Source of the DNA: Sphingobium trunci
GTDB lineage: Bacteria; Pseudomonadota; Alphaproteobacteria; Sphingomonadales; Sphingomonadaceae
DNA: 64,000 bases
Direction of reading: 5' to 3'
Assembly (NCBI RefSeq): GCF_022664535.1
Contig: NZ_JAKUJY010000002.1
Location: forward strand, 1-64,000
Shown here: piece after piece, positions 58,670 through 64,000 of the stretch
Layout of the letters: every line of letters starts with the position of its first letter
Position numbering within the stretch: position 1 is the first letter of the stretch
Made by a program: the position numbers and the translations under genes
Notes under the pieces: generated by a model
Database searches by the model: none
What the model was told of the DNA's origin: nothing
What the model saw: only the letters and a program-made list of their open reading frames with translations

Positions 58670-59983
58670 ATGAGCACAGCCACCCTCTCCCCCCTGTCCG
58701 ACATTCGTTCGGAGGGCTATTTCACGCGCAGCCTGGCCGATGCCGATCCGGCGGTGTTCGCGGGCGTCACCAAGGAACTGAAGCGCGAGCAGAACCAGAT
58801 CGAGCTGATCGCTTCGGAAAATATCGTGTCCAAGGCGGTGCTGGAGGCGCAGGGTTCGGTCTTCACCAACAAATATGCCGAGGGCTATCCGGGCAAGCGC
58901 TATTATCAGGGCTGCGCGCCGTCGGATGAGGTCGAACAGCTCGCCATCGACCGCGCCAAGCAGCTGTTCAACTGCGGCTTCGTCAATGTGCAGCCCCATT
59001 CGGGCGCGCAGGCGAACGGCGCGGTGATGCTGGCGCTGACCAAGCCGGGCGACACCATCATGGGCCTCTCGCTCGACGCCGGTGGCCACCTGACTCACGG
59101 CGCGAAGCCCGCGATGTCGGGCAAATGGTATAATGCCGTGCAATATGGCGTGCGCGAAGACACGCACCTCATCGACTATGACGTGGTCGAGGCGATGGCG
59201 GTGGAAAACAGGCCTTCGCTCATCATCGCGGGCGGTTCGGCCTATCCGCGCCATATCGACTTTGCGCGCTTCCGGGCGATCGCGGACAAGGTGGGTGCAC
59301 TGTTCATGGTCGATATGGCGCATTTCGCGGGTCTGGTCGCCGGTGGCGAGCACCCCACGCCCTTCGGCCATGCCCATGTCGTGACCACCACCACGCACAA
59401 GACCCTGCGCGGTCCGCGTGGCGGCATGATCCTGACCAATGACGAAGCCATTGCCAAGAAGATCAACTCGGCAGTGTTCCCCGGCCTGCAGGGCGGCCCG
59501 CTGATGCATGTGATCGCGGCGAAGGCTGTGGCCTTCGGCGAGGCGCTGCGTCCTGAATTCAAGACCTATGCCAATGCGATCGTCACCAATGCCAAGGCGC
59601 TGGCGGGCAAACTGGAGCAGCGTGGCCTGGCCGTGGTTTCGGGCGGCACGGACACGCATCTGGCTCTGATCGACCTGCGCCCCTACGGCATTTCGGGCAA
59701 GGATGCGGACGAGGCACTGGAGCGCAGCTTCATCACCTGCAACAAGAATGGCGTGCCGGGCGACCCGCTGCCGCCGACCAAGACCAGCGGCATTCGGGTG
59801 GGTTCGCCTGCCGGAACGACGCGCGGGTTCGGCGTGGCGGAGTTCGAGGCGATCGGCGACATGATCGCGGACGTTCTGGAAGGGCTGCGCGACAATGGAG
59901 AGCATGGCGACGCCGCTGTCGAAGCCAATGTGCGTGAGCGCGTCTCGGCTCTCTGCGCCCGTTTCCCGATCTACGAAGGCTGA
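58670..59983 (+). CDS. glyA: Serine hydroxymethyltransferase
   Basis: 437 residues, with AAGGAGAC upstream of ATG 58670. [20 protein letters not shown] is the signature. [15 protein letters not shown] lies in the active site, [19 protein letters not shown] holds the PLP lysine, and [15 protein letters not shown] is near the end. It makes glycine and methylene-tetrahydrofolate, linking to folC. Confidence 0.98.
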   Translation: MSTATLSPLSDIRSEGYFTRSLADADPAVFAGVTKELKREQNQIELIASENIVSKAVLEAQGSVFTNKYAEGYPGKRYYQGCAPSDEVEQLAIDRAKQLFNCGFVNVQPHSGAQANGAVMLALTKPGDTIMGLSLDAGGHLTHGAKPAMSGKWYNAVQYGVREDTHLIDYDVVEAMAVENRPSLIIAGGSAYPRHIDFARFRAIADKVGALFMVDMAHFAGLVAGGEHPTPFGHAHVVTTTTHKTLRGPRGGMILTNDEAIAKKINSAVFPGLQGGPLMHVIAAKAVAFGEALRPEFKTYANAIVTNAKALAGKLEQRGLAVVSGGTDTHLALIDLRPYGISGKDADEALERSFITCNKNGVPGDPLPPTKTSGIRVGSPAGTTRGFGVAEFEAIGDMIADVLEGLRDNGEHGDAAVEANVRERVSALCARFPIYEG

Positions 59984-59989
59984 TCGCCC

Positions 59990-60451
59990 TTGCGTTGCCC
60001 CTTCTGCGCTCATGAGGACAGCCAGGTAAAGGACAGCCGCCCGACGGAAGATGGCGCCGCTATTCGCCGTCGGCGTCAGTGCGAAGCCTGTGGCGCGCGC
60101 TTCACCACCTTCGAGCGGATACAGCTTCGCGATATCTGGGTGGTGAAGAGCGAGGGGCGCAAGGAAGCCTTTGATCGCGACAAGCTGGCGCGGTCCATCG
60201 GGATCGCCTGCCGCAAACGGCCGATCGATCCCAGTCGGCTGGAGAAGCTGATTTCCGGCATCCAGCGGCAACTGGAGACATCCGGCGACGGCGAAGTCCC
60301 CGCGCGGGCGATTGGCGAGATGGTGATGGAGGGGCTGAAACGCCTCGACAGCGTGGCCTATATCCGCTTCGCCAGCGTCTACAAGGACTTCACCGACGCG
60401 CGGGATTTCGAGGATTTCGCATCGACGGTGAAGGAAGTCGGCAGTGACTGA
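59990..60451 (+). CDS. nrdR: Transcriptional repressor NrdR
   Basis: 153 residues from TTG 59990, which lies six bases after the glyA stop, with AAGG upstream. The zinc ribbon [17 protein letters not shown] and [16 protein letters not shown] (four Cys) precede the ATP-cone domain ([20 protein letters not shown]). It represses ribonucleotide reductase genes in response to nucleotides. The glyA-nrdR neighbourhood is common in alphaproteobacteria. Confidence 0.95.
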   Translation: MRCPFCAHEDSQVKDSRPTEDGAAIRRRRQCEACGARFTTFERIQLRDIWVVKSEGRKEAFDRDKLARSIGIACRKRPIDPSRLEKLISGIQRQLETSGDGEVPARAIGEMVMEGLKRLDSVAYIRFASVYKDFTDARDFEDFASTVKEVGSD

Positions 60452-61184
60452 AGCTGCGACTGAGGCTGCTTCCTTGCCTCCCGTCATTGTTCTGGTTCGG
60501 CCGCAGCTTGGCGAGAATATCGGCAAGGCGGCGCGGGCGATGCTGAATTTCGGGTTGACCGAGATGCGACTGGTTTCGCCGCGTGACGGCTGGCCCAATC
60601 CCGATGCCGGGCCGTCCGCGGCGGGCGCGGACGTGGTGCTGGACAAGGCCGAGGTTTTCGAGACGCTGGCCGATGCCGTCGCCGATTGCGCCCATGTCTA
60701 TGCGACCACGGTGCGCAAGCGCGGCGTGACCAAGCCGGTGGTGACACCGGATGAGGCTGCCAGGGAAATCCATGCCGCCGCAGGGCGCTCCGCCTATGTG
60801 TTTGGGCCGGAACGGTCGGGGCTGGAGACCGAGGATGTGGCGCTGGCGCGCAAGATCCTGACGGTACCGATCAATCCCGAGTTCGGGTCGCTCAATCTGG
60901 CGCAGGCAGTGATCCTGTGCGCCTATGAATGGTCGAAACATGCTTCGCTGGAGCAGCCGACCGTGGTCGATCTGGGCGAACCAGCTCCGCAGGCGGAGTT
61001 GGAGGGGATGATCGGGCAGTTCGAGACCTTGCTCGAAGGAGCAGGCTATTTCTTCCCACCGGACCGCGCGCCTGCGACCAAGCGGACCTTGCGCAACCTG
61101 CTGACCAAGCCGGGCTGGAATCATCTGGAGGTGCGAACCCTGCGAGGCGTGCTCTCCGCGCTGGGCAATCCGCGGCCGCGCTAG
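60444..61184 (+). CDS. trmJ: tRNA (cytidine/uridine-2'-O)-methyltransferase TrmJ-like
   Basis: 246 residues from GTG 60444, overlapping the nrdR stop by eight bases. [24 protein letters not shown] is the SPOUT opening. [17 protein letters not shown] and [21 protein letters not shown] form the knotted SAM site. A C-terminal extension (about 165-246) is the TrmJ-type domain. It methylates position 32 of tRNAs. Confidence 0.9.
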   Translation: MTEAATEAASLPPVIVLVRPQLGENIGKAARAMLNFGLTEMRLVSPRDGWPNPDAGPSAAGADVVLDKAEVFETLADAVADCAHVYATTVRKRGVTKPVVTPDEAAREIHAAAGRSAYVFGPERSGLETEDVALARKILTVPINPEFGSLNLAQAVILCAYEWSKHASLEQPTVVDLGEPAPQAELEGMIGQFETLLEGAGYFFPPDRAPATKRTLRNLLTKPGWNHLEVRTLRGVLSALGNPRPR

Positions 61185-61477
61185 GCCCGCAAGCGGTCGA
61201 ACTCGATCATCTCATAGGCGATCGAGGCTTCGACCAGCCTTTCCCACAGATCGGCGATGACATCGGCAGGGGCGCCAAGGCGCTCCGCTTCGGCACGGGC
61301 ATTTTCAATGACTTCCGCCTTGCGGGCTTCGTCGCGCACCGCGCCTCGCTCCGGCTTGATCCGGGCGGCGGCGCGCATATGGGCGAAGCGCTGGTCGAGC
61401 AGCGCGACAAGCTGGCGGTCGATCTCGTCCACGCCAGCGCGGACTTCGGCCATGGTCGTGTAGCTTTCGGGGTTCAT
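61181..61477 (-). CDS. Chorismate mutase, AroQ type
   Basis: 98 residues, all helical. VRAGVDEIDRQLVALLDQRF holds the first active-site segment (Arg and Asp-Arg-Gln). ARIKPERGAVRDEARKAEVIENAR and the final [16 protein letters not shown] are also typical. It converts chorismate to prephenate for Phe and Tyr. It is convergent with trmJ, with a four-base overlap of the ends. Confidence 0.92.
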   Translation of the reverse strand: MNPESYTTMAEVRAGVDEIDRQLVALLDQRFAHMRAAARIKPERGAVRDEARKAEVIENARAEAERLGAPADVIADLWERLVEASIAYEMIEFDRLRA

Positions 61478-61518
61478 AAGCCAGGCTGACTAAGCCGGGA
61501 GCGCCGCCCTGTCGAGGG

Positions 61519-61547
61519 TTGACATGTCCCGCGCCCTTCTCCATAGG
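61519..61547 (+). promoter_or_regulatory. Predicted promoter of rpsD
   Basis: A perfect TTGACA (61519-61524) is followed after 17 bases by CATAGG (61542-61547), a weak -10. The resulting leader of about 160 bases contains the palindrome at 61637-61677. Confidence 0.45.
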
Positions 61548-61636
61548 CGCCGCTTCGCAATTGGCCCCGCATCCCGGTGAAGCGGTGGCCCTGCCCCTGA
61601 AATATGGATCGCAGGCGATACCGGGAATAAGTTTCG

Positions 61637-61677
61637 CCCTCCCCGAAAAGTGGGAACCGGTTTTCGGATCAGGAGGG
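61637..61677. repeat. Palindromic intergenic element in the rpsD leader
   Basis: CCCTCC (61637-61642) pairs with GGAGGG (61672-61677), and inside it CCGAAAA (61643-61649) pairs with TTTTCGG (61661-61667). The core GAAAAGTGGGAACCGGTTTT is the sequence of a widespread alphaproteobacterial palindromic repeat. Confidence 0.8.
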
Positions 61678-61712
61678 TGAACAAGCGTTGTTAGTGATTG
61701 TAAGGAAACATC

Positions 61713-62327
61713 ATGTCGAAGCGTTCCAGCGCCAAGTACAAACTCGACCGCCGCATGGGCGAGAATATCTGGGGTCGCCCCAAGAGCCCGGTCAACAAGC
61801 GTGAATATGGCCCCGGCCAGCATGGCCAGCGCCGCAAGGGCAAGATGTCGGACTATGGCATCCAGCTGCGCGCCAAGCAGAAGCTGAAGGGCTATTACGG
61901 CGACATCACCGAAAAGCAGTTCAAGAAGAGCTATATCGAAGCCGCCCGCATGAAGGGTGACACCGGTCAGAACCTGATCGGCCTGCTCGAGCGCCGTCTG
62001 GACGCCGTCGTCTATCGCGCCAAGTTCGCGCCGACCATCTTCTCGGCCCGTCAGATCGTTTCGCACGGTCACATCTATGTGAACGGCGTGAAGTGCAACA
62101 TCGCCAGCCGTCTGGTGAAGCCGGGCGACGAAATCACCCTGGGCAAGAAGGCGCAGGAAATGGCGCTGGTTCTGGAAGCGCAGAGCCTGCCCGAGCGCGA
62201 CATTCCTGACTATGTGTCGCCCGATGGCGCCACCAAGGTCACTTATGTCCGCGTTCCCTCGCTGGACGAAGTGCCCTATCCGGTGAAGATGGAGCCGAAC
62301 CTGGTCGTCGAATTCTATTCGCGCTAA
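61713..62327 (+). CDS. rpsD: 30S ribosomal protein S4
   Basis: 204 residues. The opening [20 protein letters not shown] and the S4 RNA-binding region [35 protein letters not shown] (key part [14 protein letters not shown]) identify it. It nucleates 30S assembly on 16S rRNA. TAAGGAAAC precedes the ATG. It stands alone, not in the alpha operon, as is usual in this group. Confidence 0.98.
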   Translation: MSKRSSAKYKLDRRMGENIWGRPKSPVNKREYGPGQHGQRRKGKMSDYGIQLRAKQKLKGYYGDITEKQFKKSYIEAARMKGDTGQNLIGLLERRLDAVVYRAKFAPTIFSARQIVSHGHIYVNGVKCNIASRLVKPGDEITLGKKAQEMALVLEAQSLPERDIPDYVSPDGATKVTYVRVPSLDEVPYPVKMEPNLVVEFYSR

Positions 62328-62355
62328 GATCAGCAGCGAATATCGGAAACAGGCA

Positions 62356-62390
62356 AAAGGGGCGGCCCGATCGGGCCGCCCCTTTCCTTT
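62356..62390. terminator. Bidirectional terminator of rpsD and the S9 peptidase gene
   Basis: A near-complete palindrome: AAAGGGGCGGCCCGA (62356-62370) against TCGGGCCGCCCCTTT (62371-62385), with A-rich and T-rich flanks on both sides, located between two convergent genes. Confidence 0.92.
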
Positions 62391-62394
62391 TGCG

Positions 62395-64000
62395 CTATTG
62401 TGCCGGGGAAAGCTTCAACGCGGAACGCAGGAAATTGTCTGCACGGTCCAGCATCTGCGCTCGGACATCGCTATCGCGCAGTTGGTGATCGAGATTCTTG
62501 AATTCCACTAATTCAACGGACTTGCCCTTGCTCCTCAACCGCGAGGCCATGGTACGGGACTCGGCAATCGAGACATTCTGGTCGATATCGCCGTGGAACA
62601 TCAGAACCGGCGCAACAAAGGCATCGGCATGGCGCGCGGGTGAACCGCTTTGGGCGACGGAAAAGTCACCGAAGATCGCTTCCAACGAAGCGGGACTAAG
62701 GTCACTTTTCCATTCCTGCTGAAGGTCGCCAATGTCGGTGACCGGGGATTTCTGCCACGACTTGAAGCCGCTGCCGCCCAGCCAGTCCGAACCGAACCCG
62801 GTGGAGCCGCGGAAATTGGGCTGGAAAACGGCATAGCCCTGATGCGCGAAGAACTGAGCAAGCCAGTCGAAGCCCCATTCGTCACGGGCCCAGGGGCCGC
62901 CATGGGGCATGACGATGGCGGGCAAGCCCCTGCCGTCGCTGCCTGGCGGCAGGGTCAGGTAACCGGGGATCGTCGTGCCGTCCGAAGCGGGGAAACCGAC
63001 CGGCTTCACTGGCGAGAGCTTATATTTGTCGAGCGACGGCTGGATCGCCATGATCTCGCCAAGCTGCTTGGTCGCCTTGTCGAACAGATAGTAACGGCCC
63101 GCATCAACATCGCTGCCCGCATAAAGTACAAGCTTTTGCTCATCCGCGCTGGCATCGACGAAGCTGACCAGCGGCGCATTGGGTAAAGCCTTGTTGAGTG
63201 CCGTTGCAAATTTCTCCAGTTCAGGATCGAAGAAAGCCGAATGGCGCCGGTCCGTTACCCAACTGACACCGACAACGCGATGCTGGCGGCCAATCCGGAT
63301 CAGGTCGGTCACATCGACATCAGCGCGGTCATAGACCCGCTCCTTCTTCATGCTCCCGTCAAGGCTGATGCGGTAAATGCCGGCCCGGCCGTTTTCGGTG
63401 TCGGTGCCGTAAACGACGTCGAGATCGGAATCGACCGCCTGCGCCTCAAAGCCCGTCGCCACGATGCCGGACACCGACTGAGTCGAAAGCGCAAGCCATT
63501 CGCGACTGCCCTTTTTCCGGTAGAAATATTTGTAGCGATGGCCGCCATAACCCATGCTGGTCGTCGGGCGTGTGACCATGATTCGCACGGCGCCGTGACC
63601 GTCGCTGATATAGCCCACGGCATCGCCTCGCGGGATTTCCACCATGGAACGGGCGAGTGTCCGGCTATTGACCCGATCCACACCCAATCCCTGGCGGCTC
63701 TGGGCCGTGATGTGCCCGGTGGTCTGTTCCGGGATATAATAACGATCCATAAGAACGGTACCGTCCTCGCTCTCCCCCATCCAGTCGATGATGTTGCCGC
63801 CTCCCAGCGCAATACCCAGGGCATTATCATTCTGGCGAGCGCTCACCATCTTCACATTCGACCCGTCGGCGTTGACGCCGAGCATCCGCGTCTGGCCGGT
63901 CTTCTCGCCGAATATGGAGCTGATCATGTAGACATCGCACAGGATGCGGTCATTGGTCGACCAGCCGCAATAGGATAGTTGATCCGGATAGCCGGTAGAC
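62395..64000 (-). CDS. S9 (prolyl oligopeptidase) family protein, 5' end outside window, nucleophile region missing
   Basis: The frame is open from the right window edge to the stop at 62395 (about 535 residues visible). The N-terminal part is a beta-propeller typical of S9 peptidases. The hydrolase part has MPHGGPWARDEWGFDWLAQF, QPNFRGSTGFGSDWLGG and, near the end, FHGDIDQNVSIAES (catalytic Asp) and NLDHQLRDS (catalytic His). Between GFKSWQKS and PVTDIGDLQQEW the family normally has about 50 residues including the Gly-x-Ser-x-Gly-Gly elbow. Here they are absent without a frameshift, so it is probably inactive as a peptidase. Confidence 0.8.
   Translation of the reverse strand, partial: STGYPDQLSYCGWSTNDRILCDVYMISSIFGEKTGQTRMLGVNADGSNVKMVSARQNDNALGIALGGGNIIDWMGESEDGTVLMDRYYIPEQTTGHITAQSRQGLGVDRVNSRTLARSMVEIPRGDAVGYISDGHGAVRIMVTRPTTSMGYGGHRYKYFYRKKGSREWLALSTQSVSGIVATGFEAQAVDSDLDVVYGTDTENGRAGIYRISLDGSMKKERVYDRADVDVTDLIRIGRQHRVVGVSWVTDRRHSAFFDPELEKFATALNKALPNAPLVSFVDASADEQKLVLYAGSDVDAGRYYLFDKATKQLGEIMAIQPSLDKYKLSPVKPVGFPASDGTTIPGYLTLPPGSDGRGLPAIVMPHGGPWARDEWGFDWLAQFFAHQGYAVFQPNFRGSTGFGSDWLGGSGFKSWQKSPVTDIGDLQQEWKSDLSPASLEAIFGDFSVAQSGSPARHADAFVAPVLMFHGDIDQNVSIAESRTMASRLRSKGKSVELVEFKNLDHQLRDSDVRAQMLDRADNFLRSALKLSPAQ

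Overview
The window is about 64 kb of GC-rich chromosomal DNA from an alphaproteobacterium. It most resembles a sphingomonad (Sphingobium, Sphingomonas or Novosphingobium type). This rests on gene content and order (trpF-trpB-trpA-accD-folC, cmk-rpsA-ihfB, glyA-nrdR, a TIGR02300 acidic zinc-ribbon protein beside a class II EPSP synthase) and on palindromes of the alphaproteobacterial intergenic type. There is no rRNA operon, prophage, insertion sequence or CRISPR array. Nearly all of it is housekeeping sequence in short operons, many with 4-base ATGA overlaps.

Layout. 1-7 kb: a gene cut by the left edge, a CAU tRNA, a polysaccharide deacetylase, a soluble histidine-kinase-like protein, an Lrp/AsnC regulator, and two paralogous secreted TPR-like proteins. 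7-10.9 kb: gyrA with a Z-DNA-prone tract beside its promoter, then a DUF952 protein and an orphan secreted protein. 11-16 kb: tryptophan, malonyl-CoA and folate genes (trpFBA, accD, folC), with a Trp-containing mini-ORF in front of trpF. 16-25 kb: a Cys-rich protein behind a Fur-like box, an AmpG-type permease, a receiver-only regulator, an rRNA pseudouridine synthase with rsmD, a UvrD/PcrA helicase and a beta-propeller protein. 25-31 kb: two tRNA-Ala(GGC) genes, aroA, cmk, rpsA, ihfB and tRNA-Leu(UAA). 31-42 kb: a CPA2 antiporter, glutaminase, a secreted HExxH/TPR protein, alaS, an M24 peptidase and malate synthase G. 42-48 kb: a LysR regulator, maeB, an L,D-transpeptidase whose start codon lies inside a long hairpin, an MFS exporter, hisI and tRNA-His. 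48-53.5 kb: hupB, lon, ybaB, dnaX and SRP RNA. 53.5-58 kb: a class A beta-lactamase directly behind a ferredoxin and two tandem cysteine desulfurases. 58-64 kb: rpiB, glyA, nrdR, trmJ, chorismate mutase, rpsD, and an S9 peptidase that runs off the right edge and lacks its nucleophile segment.

Connected functions. Aromatic amino-acid supply is represented by aroA, trpFBA and chorismate mutase, scattered over the window. AmpG-type muropeptide recycling, an L,D-transpeptidase and a beta-lactamase touch cell-wall metabolism. glcB with maeB, a LysR gene between them, covers glyoxylate and malate flux. No large undescribed multi-gene system is visible. The most unusual signals are local: the occluded start of the L,D-transpeptidase, a beta-lactamase with the cysteine pair of class A carbapenemases inside an Fe-S-type operon, the S9 peptidase deletion, the Z-DNA tract at gyrA, and a pair of conserved intergenic repeats.
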